From Thiobacillus denitrificans (lineage in GTDB: Bacteria > Pseudomonadota > Gammaproteobacteria > Burkholderiales > Thiobacillaceae), in contig DYIY01000012.1 in assembly GCA_020723405.1 (NCBI GenBank), forward strand, positions 56,014-120,013: a stretch of 64,000 nucleotides of DNA. Reading direction: 5' to 3'. Numbering within the stretch: the first letter of the stretch is position 1; each line of letters starts with the position of its first letter. Below the pieces are notes generated by a model. That model worked only from the letters and a program-made list of their open reading frames with translations. It did no database searches and had not been told where the DNA came from. Made by a program: the position numbers and the translations under genes. This document shows positions 33,189 through 44,222 of this stretch, in pieces.

Positions 33189-34001
33189 ATGACGACATCC
33201 TCTCCCCGCCGCCCCGGCATGTGGGCCATCCGCGGCCCCCTGTCGCCCCGGGCCTACTGGGTCCTGGCCGTGCTGGGCCTGCTGGTCCCCCTGGGCCTGT
33301 GGTGGCTGGCGGCCAGCGGCGAGGGGGTGAACAAGGTGTTCATGCCTTCGCCCCTGGACGTGTTCAACCGGCTGGTCACCTGGTACAGCGAGGACGACCT
33401 GCTGGACGACGTGTGGGTCAGCGTCTGGCGGGTCACGGCGGGCTTCGTCCTATCGGCGGTCATCGCCCTGCCCCTGGGGCTGCTGGTGGGCACCTTCCGC
33501 CCGGTCCAGGCCTTCCTGGAGCCCCTCACCGATTTCATCCGCTACATGCCGGCGGTGGCCTTCATTCCCCTGGTCATGCTCTGGGTGGGCATCGAGGAGT
33601 CGTCCAAGATCGCCATCATCTGGATCGGCACCTTCTTTCAAATGATGCTGATGATGGCCGAGGACGTGCGCCGGGTGCCCATGGCCCAGATCGAGGCGGC
33701 CCAGACCATGGGCGCCACCCGGTCCGAGACCCTGCGCCTGGTGATCTTCCAGTCGGCCAAGCCGGCCCTCATGGACACCCTGCGGGTGACCATGGGCTGG
33801 GCCTGGACCTACCTGGTGGTGGCGGAACTGGTGGCGGCCAACTCGGGCCTGGGCTACTCCATCCTGAAGGCCCAGCGTTTCCTGCAGACCGACAAGATCT
33901 TCGTCGGCATCATCCTCATCGGCCTCATCGGCCTGGTGATGGACCAGTTGTTCCGCCTGGCCCACCGCAAGGCCTTCCCCTGGCTCTACCTGAGGTCCTG
34001 A
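33189..34001 (+). CDS. ABC transporter permease (guanidine operon)
   Basis: A 270-residue inner-membrane protein of the SsuC/TauC/NrtB family, with about six transmembrane segments beginning at residue 24 (YWVLAVLGLLVPLGLWWLA). The cytoplasmic EAA loop that contacts the ATPase is IEAAQTMGATRSETLRLVIFQ. It is followed two bases later by the ATPase gene. Substrate assignment rests on the operon context. Confidence 0.87.
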   Translation: MTTSSPRRPGMWAIRGPLSPRAYWVLAVLGLLVPLGLWWLAASGEGVNKVFMPSPLDVFNRLVTWYSEDDLLDDVWVSVWRVTAGFVLSAVIALPLGLLVGTFRPVQAFLEPLTDFIRYMPAVAFIPLVMLWVGIEESSKIAIIWIGTFFQMMLMMAEDVRRVPMAQIEAAQTMGATRSETLRLVIFQSAKPALMDTLRVTMGWAWTYLVVAELVAANSGLGYSILKAQRFLQTDKIFVGIILIGLIGLVMDQLFRLAHRKAFPWLYLRS

Positions 34002-34003
34002 CC

Positions 34004-34843
34004 ATGGCCGACAAGATCAGCATCCGCCAGGTCGGCAAGACCTTCGGCTACGGCGCCCACCAGGTGGAAGCCCTGAAGGGGGTGGACCTGGCCATCGCCG
34101 ACAACGAGTTCGTCACCTTCGTGGGCGCCTCGGGCTGCGGCAAGTCCACCCTCCTGCGCATCATCGGCGGCCTGGAGTGGCACTCCGCCGGCACCCTGGA
34201 AGTGGACGGCCGGCCCGTGGACGGGCCCGGCGCCGACCGGGCCATGGTGTTCCAGCACTACAGCCTCTACCCCTGGCTCAACGTGCTGGAGAACATCAAG
34301 TTCAGCCGGCAGTTGCGCCACGGCCGGGAGGACCTGACTTCCGCCGACGTGGAGGCCGCCGCCGGCCGGGCCGACGCCCTGCTCCGCCTGGTGGGCCTGT
34401 CGGCGGCGGCGGCGGCCTGGCCAAACCAGCTTTCCGGCGGCATGCAGCAGCGGGTGGCCATCGCCCGGGCCCTCATGGGCCGGCCCCAGGTGCTGCTCAT
34501 GGACGAGCCCTTCGGCGCCCTGGACGCCCAGACCCGGGAGGTGATGCACGACCTGATCCTGCACGTGCACAAGCTGGAGAAGCCCACCATCGCCTTCGTC
34601 ACCCACGACGTGGAAGAGGCCATCTACCTGGCCGACCGGGTGGTGCTCATGGCCCCCCGGCCGGGCCGCATCGACAGCATCTACCCCGTGCCCCTGCCCG
34701 CCGAGCGGGACCAGGACATGAAGCACAGCCCCGAATTCCTGCGCCTGAAGAAGGAGATCCTGGCGCGCATCAAGGACACTTCCGGCATGCAGACCGACCA
34801 GGACATGCTGGACCGACTCAACCTGGGTGGAGTGCCCACATGA
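34004..34843 (+). CDS. ABC transporter ATP-binding protein (guanidine operon)
   Basis: A 279-residue ATPase with Walker A GASGCGKST, signature LSGGMQQRVAIARAL, Walker B VLLMDEPFGALD and the H-loop FVTHDVEEA. It belongs to the SsuB/TauB/NrtD group. It completes the transporter with the binding protein at 32072 and the permease. The stop overlaps the start of the first DUF1989 gene (ATGA), tying transport to breakdown. Confidence 0.9.
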   Translation: MADKISIRQVGKTFGYGAHQVEALKGVDLAIADNEFVTFVGASGCGKSTLLRIIGGLEWHSAGTLEVDGRPVDGPGADRAMVFQHYSLYPWLNVLENIKFSRQLRHGREDLTSADVEAAAGRADALLRLVGLSAAAAAWPNQLSGGMQQRVAIARALMGRPQVLLMDEPFGALDAQTREVMHDLILHVHKLEKPTIAFVTHDVEEAIYLADRVVLMAPRPGRIDSIYPVPLPAERDQDMKHSPEFLRLKKEILARIKDTSGMQTDQDMLDRLNLGGVPT

Positions 34844-35580
34844 AGTCTTCCCTTCCCGACCTTTCCCCGGACCGCCTGCTCTGGGAGGAAACCCTGCCCG
34901 GCGGCTGCCACTGGTCCTGGGTGCTGCCCCGGGGCGTGACCCTGCGCCTCACCGCCCTGGGGGACGACGCCAACCTGTCCCTGGTGCTCTACCACGCCCG
35001 GCAGCCCCTGGAACGCTACAACATGCCCGACTCCCTCAAGGCCCAGCACACCGCCCATTTCACCCGGGGCCACGTGCTGATGAGCGACATGGGGCGGGCC
35101 CTGGCCTCCATCACCGGCGACACCCTGGGCTGGCACGACCCCCTGGGCCTGCTGCTGGACGCCGGGCGCATGCACGAGAAATACGGCGAGAAGAACTATC
35201 AGGTCCATCGCAACGGCATGTACCGCGCCGGCAAGGACGGCCTGCTCATCGAGATCGGCAAGTACGGCCTGTCCCGCCGGGACCTGGTGGCTCCGGTGAA
35301 CTTCTTCAGCAAGGTGAGCGTGGATCCGGAAGGCCGCTTCCACGCCCACCCGGGCCACTGCCGGGCCGGCGCCCAGGCGGACCTGCGCCTGGACATGGAC
35401 GCCATCGTCGCCGTATCCACCGCGCCCCACCCCCTGGACCCCCGCCCCGCCTATGCCCCGGCCCTGGTGAAGGTGACCGCCTGGCGGTCCGGCCCCGCCC
35501 CCGCCGACGACTATTGCCGGTCCTTCCGCCCCGAGGGGGGACGGGCCCTGCAACTGGCCGATCTCTACTACCTGGCCTGA
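34840..35580 (+). CDS. DUF1989 protein 1, probable carboxyguanidine deiminase subunit
   Basis: A 246-residue 'urea carboxylase-associated' protein. In Pseudomonas the paired proteins CgdA and CgdB deiminate carboxyguanidine to allophanate. Features are the segment YNMPDSLKAQHTAHFTRGHVLMSDMGR and a later LVAPVNFFSKVSVDPEGRF. It is the first of two adjacent DUF1989 genes, separated by nine bases. Which one corresponds to CgdA or CgdB I cannot assign from sequence alone, so no symbol is given. Confidence 0.83.
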   Translation: MKSSLPDLSPDRLLWEETLPGGCHWSWVLPRGVTLRLTALGDDANLSLVLYHARQPLERYNMPDSLKAQHTAHFTRGHVLMSDMGRALASITGDTLGWHDPLGLLLDAGRMHEKYGEKNYQVHRNGMYRAGKDGLLIEIGKYGLSRRDLVAPVNFFSKVSVDPEGRFHAHPGHCRAGAQADLRLDMDAIVAVSTAPHPLDPRPAYAPALVKVTAWRSGPAPADDYCRSFRPEGGRALQLADLYYLA

Positions 35581-35589
35581 GGAGATGCC

Positions 35590-36243
35590 ATGACCGCCGC
35601 CGCCATCCGCATCCGGGAAAGCGAACTGGACCCGGCCCGGGCCGTCCTCGACGTGGTGCTGCCCGCCGGGGAACCCTGGCTCCATGAAGTGAAGCGGGGC
35701 CAGACCCTGCGCATCGTGGACCTGGAAGGCAACCAGGCCGCCGACGTGATCTTCTACAACCGCCACGACACCGACGAGCACTACAGCGCCACGGAAACCA
35801 TCCTGCGCCAGGGGGGCATCTACCTGACCACCGGCTCGGTGCTCTACAGCAGCGAGGGCCGGCCCCTGCTGACCATCGTGGCCGACACCTGCGGCCGCCA
35901 CGACACCCTGGGAGGCGCCTGCGCGGCGGAGAGCAACATGGTGCGCTACGCCCTGGAAAAGAAGTTCATGCACAGTTGCCGGGACAACTACCTGCTGGCC
36001 ATCCAGCACTCCGACTCGGGCCTCGGCAAGGCCGACCTGGTGCCCAACATCAACTTCTTCATGAACGTGCCGGTGACGGAAGACGGCGACCTGAAGTTCG
36101 ACGACGGCGTCTCCGGCCCGGGCAAGTACGTGGAACTGCGGGCCGAGATGGACGTGTGGGTACTGGTCTCCAACTGCCCCCAGCTCAACAACCCGTGCAA
36201 CGCCTACAACCCCACCCCGGTGCAGTTCCTGGTCTGGGATTGA
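35590..36243 (+). CDS. DUF1989 protein 2, probable carboxyguanidine deiminase subunit
   Basis: A 217-residue DUF1989 protein, partner of the preceding gene. Conserved parts are VDLEGNQAADVIFYN, a cysteine-rich TCGRHDTLGGACAAESN that may hold a metal site, and VPNINFFMNVPV near the middle. The product of deimination would be allophanate, substrate of the hydrolase at 40282. A GGAG ribosome site overlaps the end of the previous gene. An inverted pair of REP-like units follows before the carboxylase. Confidence 0.83.
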   Translation: MTAAAIRIRESELDPARAVLDVVLPAGEPWLHEVKRGQTLRIVDLEGNQAADVIFYNRHDTDEHYSATETILRQGGIYLTTGSVLYSSEGRPLLTIVADTCGRHDTLGGACAAESNMVRYALEKKFMHSCRDNYLLAIQHSDSGLGKADLVPNINFFMNVPVTEDGDLKFDDGVSGPGKYVELRAEMDVWVLVSNCPQLNNPCNAYNPTPVQFLVWD

Positions 36244-36258
36244 CCACCGTAGACCCCC

Positions 36259-36339
36259 GTAGGATGTGGTGAGCGCAGCGAACCGCATCAGACAAGGCCG
36301 GCAGCATCGATGCGGTTCGCTTTGCTCACCACATCCTAC
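36259..36339. repeat. Inverted pair of REP-like units
   Basis: GTAGGATGTGGTGAGCGCAG and the following CGAACCGCATC at 36259-36289 are mirrored at 36309-36339, forming an extended hairpin. This is the same unit as at 14771-14912. It may set relative expression or stability of the genes on either side. Confidence 0.78.
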
Positions 36340-36443
36340 AAAACGACTCTCTCCGCTTTTGCGAGAGAGAAACCGTTCAAGAACCCGCCGGGACGACCCG
36401 CCGGACACCATGGACACGCGGGACGGCCCGCACCAGGAGTGAC

Positions 36444-39400
36444 ATGTTCGACAAGGTACTGATCGCCAACCGGGGCGCCATCGCCTGCCGCATCATCCGC
36501 ACCCTGCGCCGCATGGGGGTGAAATCCGTGGCGGTGTATTCGGAGGCGGACCGCCATTCCCTCCACGTGCGCCAGGCCGACGAGGCCGTGGAGATCGGCC
36601 CGGCTCCGGCCGCCCAGAGCTACCTGCGCGCCGAGCGGATTCTCGAAGCGGCCCGGGCCACCGGCGCCCGGGCCATCCACCCGGGCTACGGCTTCCTCTC
36701 CGAGAACCCGGGCTTCGCCGAGGAATGCGCCGCCGCCGGCATCGCCTTCATCGGCCCCAGCCCGGCGCAGATGCGCGCCTTCGGCCTCAAGCACACCGCC
36801 CGGGACCTGGCCCAAGCCAACGGCGTGCCCCTGCTGCCCGGCTCCGGCCTGCTGGCCGACGCGGGCCACGCCCAGGCCGAGGCGGCCCGTATCGGCTACC
36901 CGGTGATGCTGAAGAGCACCGCCGGCGGCGGCGGCATCGGCATGCGCCTGATCTGGAGCCCGGACGAACTGGCGGAAGCCTATGCCTCCGTGGACCGGCT
37001 GGCCCGGGCCAACTTCAAGGAAGCCGGCATCTTCCTGGAAAAGTACGTGGAACACGCCCGGCACATCGAAGTGCAGTTGTTCGGCGACGGCCGGGGCCAG
37101 GTGGTGGCCCTGGGGGAACGGGACTGCTCCGTGCAGCGGCGCAACCAGAAGGTCATCGAGGAAACCCCGGCCCCGGGTCTAAGCGACGCCCAGCGGGCGG
37201 AACTGCTGGCCACCGCCGTGGCCCTGGGCCGGGCGGTGGGCTACCGCTCGGCCGGTACCGTGGAATTCGTCTACGACGCCGCCAGCGGCCAGTTCTACTT
37301 CCTGGAAGTGAACACCCGCCTCCAGGTGGAACACGGGGTCACCGAGGAAGTCACCGGCGTGGACCTGGTGGAATGGATGGTCCAGGAAGCCGCCGGGGAA
37401 CTGGACCTGTCCGGCTACGTGGCCCGGCCCCGGGGAGCCGCCATGCAGGTGCGCCTCTACGCCGAGGACCCGGGCAAGGACTTCCAGCCCGCCGCCGGCC
37501 TGCTCACCGAAGCGATCTTCCCGGCCGAGGCCCGGGTGGAAACCTGGGTGGAACGGGGCGGCGAAGTGCCCCCCTACTACGACCCCATGGTGGCCAAGCT
37601 CATCGTCAAGGCCGATGACCGGCCGGGGGCCCTGGCGAAGATGGCCCAGGTCCTGGCCCGGACCCGGGTGGCGGGCATCGAGACCAACCTGGACTACCTG
37701 CGCCAGATCGTCGCCGACAACGTGTTTGCCGAAGGCCGCCAGACCACCCGCTACCTGAACGCTTTCGTCTACCGGCCCGCCACCCTGGACGTGCTGGAAC
37801 CCGGGGTGCAGAGCAGCATCCAGGACTGGCCCGGGCGCACCGGCTACTGGGACGTGGGCGTGCCCCCCTCGGGCCCCATGGACCCCCTGGCCTTCCGCCT
37901 GGCCAACCGCCTGGCCGGCAACCCGGAAGGCGCCGCCGCCCTGGAACTCACCCTGACGGGCCCCACCCTGCGCTTCAACAGCGCCGCCCGCATCGCCCTG
38001 GCCGGCGCCGACCTGAACGCGGAACTGCACGATCCCGCCGGCGCCGTCCGGCCCCTGGCCAACTGGTCCGCCCACGCCGTGCCCGCCGGGGCCGTCCTCA
38101 AGCTGGGCGGGGTGCGGGGCCCCGGCGCCCGGGCCTACCTGGCCGTGGCCGGCGGCTTCGACGTGCCCGACTACCTGGGCAGCAAGTCCACCTTCACCCT
38201 GGGCCAGTTCGGCGGCCACGGCGGCCGGACCCTGCGCATGGGGGACGTGCTGCACCTGAATCCCGACGCGGTTTCCGCTGTCCCCCCCTTTGCAAAAGGG
38301 GGGGTGGGGGGATTGGGCCACGCTTCCCCATCCGCAACGCCCGGCGAAATCCCCCCCAACCCCCCTCTACAAAAGGGGGGAGAACAGCAGGTGGCCGCGT
38401 CCGTCACCGTCCCCTACACCCACGCCTGGCAGATCGGCGTCCTCTACGGCCCCCACGGGGCGCCGGACTTCTTCACCGAAGCCGACATCCAGCAGTTCTT
38501 CGCCACCGACTGGGAAGTGCACTACAACTCCAGCCGCACCGGGGTGCGCCTCATCGGCCCCAAGCCCCAGTGGGCCCGGCGGGACGGGGGCGAGGCGGGC
38601 CTGCACCCGTCCAACATCCACGACAACGCCTACGCCATCGGCGCCGTGGACTTCACCGGCGACATGCCGGTGATCCTGGGCCCGGACGGCCCCAGCCTGG
38701 GGGGCTTCGTCTGCCCGGTGACCATCGTCCACGCGGAACTGTGGAAGATGGGCCAGTTGCGCCCCGGGGACACGGTGCGCTTCGTGCCCTTGAGCCAGGC
38801 GGCGGCGGAACGGCTGGAGGCGGAGCAGGACCGGGCCATCGCCACCTTGTCGCCCCCCTCTGACCTCTCTCTTTTTCCCCCCTTTCTTAAAGGGGGGCAG
38901 GGGGGATTTGACGCCGCATCCCCCCCGCAAGCGTCTGGAATCCCCCCCAACCCCCCTTTAGAAAAGGGGGGAGTGTCCGTTGCGGAGGTGACGGCACTCG
39001 CCACCCCCATCCTGGGCCGCATCCCGGCCGGCGAGAACCCGGTGGAGGTGGTCTACCGCCGGGCCGGCGACAAGTACCTGCTGGTGGAATACGGCCCCCT
39101 GGTACTGGACCTGAACCTGCGCTTCCGGGTCCACGCCCTCATGACCCGCCTCCAGGCCCTGGGCCTGCCGGGCATCCTGGACCTGACCCCGGGCATCCGT
39201 TCCCTGCAAGTCCACTACGACTCCCGGGTGCTGCCCCTCTCCCGGCTGCTGGACACCCTGCGGGAAGCGGAACAGTCCCTGCCGGCCATCGAGGACATGG
39301 AAGTGCCGGCCCGCATCGTCCACCTGCCCCTGTCCTGGGACGACGCCGCCACCCGCCTGGCCATCGAGAAATACATGCAGTCGGTGCGGCCCGACGCCCC

Positions 39401-40277
39401 CTGGTGCCCGTCCAACATCGAGTTCATCCGGCGCATCAACGGCCTGGCGTCCATCGATGAGGTGAAGCGCATCGTCTTCGACGCCCGCTACCTGGTGCTG
39501 GGCCTGGGGGACGTGTACCTGGGGGCGCCGGTGGCCACACCCATGGACCCCCGCCACCGGCTGGTCACCACCAAGTACAACCCGGCCCGCACCTGGACTC
39601 CGGAGAACGCCGTGGGCATCGGCGGCGCCTACCTGTGCGTGTACGGCATGGAAGGCCCCGGCGGCTACCAGTTCGTGGGCCGCACCCTGCAGATGTGGAA
39701 CCGCTGGCGGGACGAACGCCAGGGTGCCACGGCCTTCCGGGCCGGCCAGCCCTGGCTGCTGCGCTTCTTCGACCAGATCCGCTTCCATCCGGTGAGCGAA
39801 GCGGAACTGCTGCAGATCCGCGAGGACTTCCCCCTGGGCCGCTACGCCCTGAAGATCGAGGAGACCACCTTCCGCCTGGCCGACTACAACCGGTTCCTGG
39901 CCGACAACGACGCCTCCATCGCCGCCTTCAAGTCCACCCAGCAGGAAGCCTTCGAAGCCGAGCGGGAACGCTGGAAGGCGGCCGGCCAGGCGGAGTACGC
40001 CTCGGACCTGAGCGTGGCCGAGGCCGCCCCGGACAGCGAACTGGACCTGCCCGACAACGGCCGGCCGGTGGCCAGCCACGTGGCGGGCAACGTCTGGCAG
40101 GTGGCCGTGGCCCCCGGGGACCGGGTGGCCGCCGGGGACACCCTGGTCATCGTCGAATCCATGAAGATGGAATTCGCCGTCACGGCCCCCTGCGCCGGGA
40201 CCGTGCACAGCCTGTTCTGCCGGGAGGGAGGCCAGGTGGCCGCCGGCCAGGACCTGCTGGTGCTGGTGGGAGACTGA
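36444..40277 (+). CDS. Biotin-dependent guanidine/urea carboxylase with two in-frame repeat insertions
   Basis: A 1277-residue three-part enzyme. The biotin carboxylase domain is N-terminal ([17 protein letters not shown], with ATP-grasp glycines GGGGIGMRL). A carboxyltransferase part (KipA/KipI-like) fills the middle. The biotin-carrier domain ends the protein, with ESMKMEF carrying the biotinyl lysine. Given the guanidine-I riboswitch and DUF1989 partners, guanidine is the likely substrate rather than urea. The gene is longer than relatives because of two insertions at about residues 613-646 and 812-844, each encoding PPFxKGG...IPPNPPLxKGG. The frame is open throughout, so the enzyme may be functional. 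Confidence 0.9.
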   Translation: MFDKVLIANRGAIACRIIRTLRRMGVKSVAVYSEADRHSLHVRQADEAVEIGPAPAAQSYLRAERILEAARATGARAIHPGYGFLSENPGFAEECAAAGIAFIGPSPAQMRAFGLKHTARDLAQANGVPLLPGSGLLADAGHAQAEAARIGYPVMLKSTAGGGGIGMRLIWSPDELAEAYASVDRLARANFKEAGIFLEKYVEHARHIEVQLFGDGRGQVVALGERDCSVQRRNQKVIEETPAPGLSDAQRAELLATAVALGRAVGYRSAGTVEFVYDAASGQFYFLEVNTRLQVEHGVTEEVTGVDLVEWMVQEAAGELDLSGYVARPRGAAMQVRLYAEDPGKDFQPAAGLLTEAIFPAEARVETWVERGGEVPPYYDPMVAKLIVKADDRPGALAKMAQVLARTRVAGIETNLDYLRQIVADNVFAEGRQTTRYLNAFVYRPATLDVLEPGVQSSIQDWPGRTGYWDVGVPPSGPMDPLAFRLANRLAGNPEGAAALELTLTGPTLRFNSAARIALAGADLNAELHDPAGAVRPLANWSAHAVPAGAVLKLGGVRGPGARAYLAVAGGFDVPDYLGSKSTFTLGQFGGHGGRTLRMGDVLHLNPDAVSAVPPFAKGGVGGLGHASPSATPGEIPPNPPLQKGGEQQVAASVTVPYTHAWQIGVLYGPHGAPDFFTEADIQQFFATDWEVHYNSSRTGVRLIGPKPQWARRDGGEAGLHPSNIHDNAYAIGAVDFTGDMPVILGPDGPSLGGFVCPVTIVHAELWKMGQLRPGDTVRFVPLSQAAAERLEAEQDRAIATLSPPSDLSLFPPFLKGGQGGFDAASPPQASGIPPNPPLEKGGVSVAEVTALATPILGRIPAGENPVEVVYRRAGDKYLLVEYGPLVLDLNLRFRVHALMTRLQALGLPGILDLTPGIRSLQVHYDSRVLPLSRLLDTLREAEQSLPAIEDMEVPARIVHLPLSWDDAATRLAIEKYMQSVRPDAPWCPSNIEFIRRINGLASIDEVKRIVFDARYLVLGLGDVYLGAPVATPMDPRHRLVTTKYNPARTWTPENAVGIGGAYLCVYGMEGPGGYQFVGRTLQMWNRWRDERQGATAFRAGQPWLLRFFDQIRFHPVSEAELLQIREDFPLGRYALKIEETTFRLADYNRFLADNDASIAAFKSTQQEAFEAERERWKAAGQAEYASDLSVAEAAPDSELDLPDNGRPVASHVAGNVWQVAVAPGDRVAAGDTLVIVESMKMEFAVTAPCAGTVHSLFCREGGQVAAGQDLLVLVGD
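38281..38382. repeat. In-frame palindromic repeat in the carboxylase gene, copy 1
   Basis: Two CCCCCCTTT-type palindromes flank a spacer whose ends (GGGGGGATT and AATCCCCCC) are also inverted. The 102-base copy is read as [10 protein letters not shown]...[11 protein letters not shown]. Its length is a multiple of three, and it uses the same reading phase as copy 2. Confidence 0.85.
38876..38972. repeat. In-frame palindromic repeat in the carboxylase gene, copy 2
   Basis: The same bipartite palindrome as copy 1 (arms TTAAA-type and TAGAAAA-type loops), read as [11 protein letters not shown]...[11 protein letters not shown]. It lies about 500 bases after copy 1, in what should be a linker within the carboxyltransferase region. 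Confidence 0.85.
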
Positions 40278-40281
40278 GATC

Positions 40282-42069
40282 ATGAACCTGGATATCGCCA
40301 GCCTGCTCAGCCAATACCGCTGCGGCGCCCTCACCCCCCTGGCCCTGGTGGAGGCCCTGCTGCCCAGCCTGGAGGCCCCGGACGAGCACCGGGTGTGGAT
40401 CAGCCGCCTGCCCGCCGACACCCTGCGCGACTACGCCCGGGCCCTGGCCGGGCGTTCCCCGGACGACCTGCCCCTCTATGGCATTCCCTTCGCCATCAAG
40501 GACAACATCGACCTGGCGGGCCTGCCCACCACGGCCGGCTGCCGGGAGTACGCCTACACCCCCGAGCGGCACGCCTTCGTGGTGCAGCGGCTCATCGATG
40601 CCGGCGCAATCCCCCTGGGCAAGACCAACCTGGACCAGTTCGCCACGGGCCTCAACGGCACCCGCTCCCCCTGGGGCGCCTGCCGCAACGCCTTCGACCC
40701 GGCCTACATCGCCGGCGGCTCCAGTTCCGGCTCGGCGGTGGCCGTGGCCCTGGGTCTGGCCAGCTTCGCCCTGGGCACCGACACCGCCGGCTCCGGCCGG
40801 GTGCCGGCGGCCTTCAACAACATCGTCGGCCACAAGCCCAGCCTGGGCTGGCTGTCGGCCACGGGCCTGGTGCCCGCCTGCCGCTCCCTGGACACGCTGT
40901 CGGTGTTCGCCCTGACGGCCGAGGACGCGGAAGCGGTGCTGACGGTGGCCGCCGCCTTCGACGCAGCCGACCCCTTTTCCCGGCCGGTGGCCGGCCACGG
41001 TTTCGATTTCGGCAGCGCCCCCGCCTTCCGGGTGGGCATCCCCCGGGCCAACCAGCTCAACTTTTTCGGCAACGCCGAAACGGAGCGCCTGTTCGGCGAG
41101 GCGGTGGCCCGCATCCAGTCCCTGGGCGGCCAGTGCGTCGAACTGGACCTGCAACCCTTCCTGGACACCGCCCGCCTGCTCTACGAGGGCCCCTGGGTGG
41201 CGGAGCGCCACGCCGCCATCCGGGACTTCTTCGACACCCATCCGGAGGCCCCCCTGCCGGTGATCCGGGAGATCATCGGCGGCGCCCGGCGCTGGTCCGC
41301 CACCGACGCCTACGCCTACGGCTACCGGCTGCAGGCCGCCAAACGCCAGTGCGACGGCCTGCTGGCCGCCCTGGACTGCGTGCTCATGCCCACGGCCGGC
41401 ACCCTCTACCCCATCGCGGAAATGGAAGCGGATCCCCTGCGTCTGAACGCCAACCTGGGCTACTACACCAACTTCATGAACCTGCTGGACTACGCCGCCA
41501 CCGCCCTGCCGGCCGGCTTCCAGAAGGATGGCCTGCCCTTCGGCGTCACCCTGTTCGCCCGGCGGGACCAGGACGGCCCCCTGCTGCGCCTGGCGGCCCG
41601 CATGCAGCGGGCGGCGGGGGTGACCGCCGGCCGGGGGCCCCTGCCGGAAGCCTGGTCGCCGCCCCGCCTGCCCGGCGGCCAGGTGCGGGTGGCGGTGGTG
41701 GGCGCCCATTTGTCTGGTCTGCCCCTCAACGGCCAGCTCACCGAGCGGGGTGCCCGCCGGGTGGCCGCCACCCGCACGGCAGCGAAATACCGCTTCTACG
41801 CCCTGCCCGACGGCAAGCGCCCGGGCCTCATCCAGGTGGCGGAAGGGGGCGCGGCCATCGCCTGCGAGGTGTGGGAGATGCCCCTGGCCCAGTTCGGTTC
41901 CTTCGTCGCCGGCATCCCCGCCCCCCTGGGCATCGGCAAGCTGGAACTGGAGGACGGCAGCCAGGTGAACGGGTTCATCTGCGAGGGCCTGGCCGTGGCC
42001 GGCGCCAGGGACATCACCGGGTTCGGCGGCTGGCGGGCCTGGCTGGCGGCCCGGGAAAGTGGCGGATGA
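40282..42069 (+). CDS. atzF: Allophanate hydrolase
   Basis: A 595-residue amidase-signature enzyme that splits allophanate into ammonia and CO2. The catalytic Ser-cisSer-Lys triad is visible as the Lys of FAIKDNIDLAG and the serines of AGGSSSGSAVAVALG. A second C-terminal domain (about residues 460-595, starting near GGQVRVAVVGAHLSG) is typical of AtzF-type enzymes. It follows the carboxylase by four bases and completes release of ammonia from guanidine. Confidence 0.92.
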   Translation: MNLDIASLLSQYRCGALTPLALVEALLPSLEAPDEHRVWISRLPADTLRDYARALAGRSPDDLPLYGIPFAIKDNIDLAGLPTTAGCREYAYTPERHAFVVQRLIDAGAIPLGKTNLDQFATGLNGTRSPWGACRNAFDPAYIAGGSSSGSAVAVALGLASFALGTDTAGSGRVPAAFNNIVGHKPSLGWLSATGLVPACRSLDTLSVFALTAEDAEAVLTVAAAFDAADPFSRPVAGHGFDFGSAPAFRVGIPRANQLNFFGNAETERLFGEAVARIQSLGGQCVELDLQPFLDTARLLYEGPWVAERHAAIRDFFDTHPEAPLPVIREIIGGARRWSATDAYAYGYRLQAAKRQCDGLLAALDCVLMPTAGTLYPIAEMEADPLRLNANLGYYTNFMNLLDYAATALPAGFQKDGLPFGVTLFARRDQDGPLLRLAARMQRAAGVTAGRGPLPEAWSPPRLPGGQVRVAVVGAHLSGLPLNGQLTERGARRVAATRTAAKYRFYALPDGKRPGLIQVAEGGAAIACEVWEMPLAQFGSFVAGIPAPLGIGKLELEDGSQVNGFICEGLAVAGARDITGFGGWRAWLAARESGG

Positions 42070-42077
42070 GCCTTGCC

Positions 42078-42110
42078 TTGTCACGAAACGTTCATGAAAC
42101 CGTCATAACA
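42078..42110 (+). promoter_or_regulatory. Pho box upstream of phoB
   Basis: Three 11-base direct repeats, TTGTCACGAAA, CGTTCATGAAA and CCGTCATAACA, match the PhoB-binding pattern of spaced TGTCA units. The position 30-60 bases before phoB suggests autoregulation. Confidence 0.78.
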
Positions 42111-42141
42111 TGGGCCGCAATTCAGACACACGGAGGCACCC

Positions 42142-42834
<693 letters not shown>

Positions 42835-42880
42835 CCGCCCGGCGTAAACTGACACCCTTCACAACGGCCTGAACGGGGTC

Positions 42881-44206
42881 ATGGTGTCGTTCTGGTGGCG
42901 TCCCCTGGGCATCGTCCTGGGTCTGGCGGTGCTTTCCCTGCTGCTTTCCGGCCAGTTCGGCACCGGATCGGGCTGGAAGCTGTTCGTCGGCGGACTGGGC
43001 CTTTATCTCTTCTATCACCTGCGCCAGCTCCAGCGCATGGCCCAGTGGCTGGCCCGGCCCGAGCGCTCCCCGGTCACCTCCGACGGCGTATGGGGCGATG
43101 TGCTCTATCGCCTGGACAAGCTCCTGCGCCTGCGCCAGGGCGCCCAGCAGAAGGCCGCCGCCGACCTGGAGCAGATGCTGGAAGCCACCCGCAACCTGCC
43201 CGACGGCGTGGTGATCCTGGACGAAAGCAACCGGATCCAGTGGCTCAACCTGGCGGCTGAACGCTTCCTGGGCGTCTCCCAGGAACGGGACCTGGGCCAG
43301 TTCATCCCCTATCTGGTACGCCAGGGCCGCTTTGTGGAATGGCTGAACCGGGAGGACTACGCCCAGACCCTGGCCATGGACTCTCCGGTGAGCCGGGAAA
43401 AACACCTGTCCCTGCAATTGGTACCCCTGCCCCGGCTGCAGAAGATGCTGCTGGCCCGGGACGTGACCGACCTGGCCCGGGTGGATGCCATGCGTCGGGA
43501 TTTCGTGGCCAACGTCTCCCACGAACTGCGCACCCCCATCACCGTCATCGTCGGCTTCCTGGAAGCCTTCGACGACATGCCCGACCCCAGCCCCGCCGAA
43601 TTCCGCAAGCACATTCCCCTCATGCGCGAGCAGTCGGACCGCATCCGCCGCCTGGTGGACGACCTGCTCACCCTGGCCCGCCTGGAGAGCGAGCCGGAAA
43701 CCAAGGACGAGACCGTGGACATCCCCGCCCTGGCCCGCCGTCTGGCCTCGGAAGCCGAAGCCATGAGCCAGGGCCGGCACCGGGTCACCCTCAACCTGGA
43801 GAGCCAGTCCCGGCTCATCGGCAACAGCCAGGAGTTGTACAGCGCCCTGGCCAACCTGGTATCCAACGCGGTGCGCTACACCCCGGCCGGCGGCCACATC
43901 AGCCTGGCCTGGAGCGCCACGGAAAACGGCGGCATGGGCTTCAAGGTCAGCGACACCGGCGAAGGCATCGAGCCCCAGCACATCCCCCGCCTGACCGAGC
44001 GTTTCTACCGGGTGGACCGGGGCCGCTCCCGGGCCAGCGGCGGCACCGGCCTGGGCCTGGCCATCGTCAAGCACGTGCTGCAACGGCACCAGTCCAAGCT
44101 GCGGGTGGAAAGCACGGTGGGCAAGGGCAGCACCTTTACGGCCGTCTTCCCGGCCGAGCGGGTCATTCCCGGCAAACGCCCCGACGAGCAGGCAATCGGC
44201 GAATAG
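42881..44206 (+). CDS. phoR: Phosphate regulon sensor kinase
   Basis: A 441-residue membrane kinase. Two hydrophobic segments lie at about residues 8-22 and 32-46, then a charged linker and a PAS domain (about 95-190). The phosphoacceptor His is in NVSHELRTPITVIVGF. The ATPase N-box NLVSNAVRYTP and glycine motifs DTGEGIE and GGTGLGLAIVKH complete the kinase core. It would phosphorylate PhoB, encoded 46 bases upstream. Confidence 0.94.
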   Translation: MVSFWWRPLGIVLGLAVLSLLLSGQFGTGSGWKLFVGGLGLYLFYHLRQLQRMAQWLARPERSPVTSDGVWGDVLYRLDKLLRLRQGAQQKAAADLEQMLEATRNLPDGVVILDESNRIQWLNLAAERFLGVSQERDLGQFIPYLVRQGRFVEWLNREDYAQTLAMDSPVSREKHLSLQLVPLPRLQKMLLARDVTDLARVDAMRRDFVANVSHELRTPITVIVGFLEAFDDMPDPSPAEFRKHIPLMREQSDRIRRLVDDLLTLARLESEPETKDETVDIPALARRLASEAEAMSQGRHRVTLNLESQSRLIGNSQELYSALANLVSNAVRYTPAGGHISLAWSATENGGMGFKVSDTGEGIEPQHIPRLTERFYRVDRGRSRASGGTGLGLAIVKHVLQRHQSKLRVESTVGKGSTFTAVFPAERVIPGKRPDEQAIGE

Positions 44207-44222
44207 CCGGGACGGCAGGCCA

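Noticed and set aside
38281..38972. Carboxylase gene considered a frameshifted pseudogene because of the repeat insertions
   Set aside because: The frame stays open through both inserts and all domains on either side are intact.
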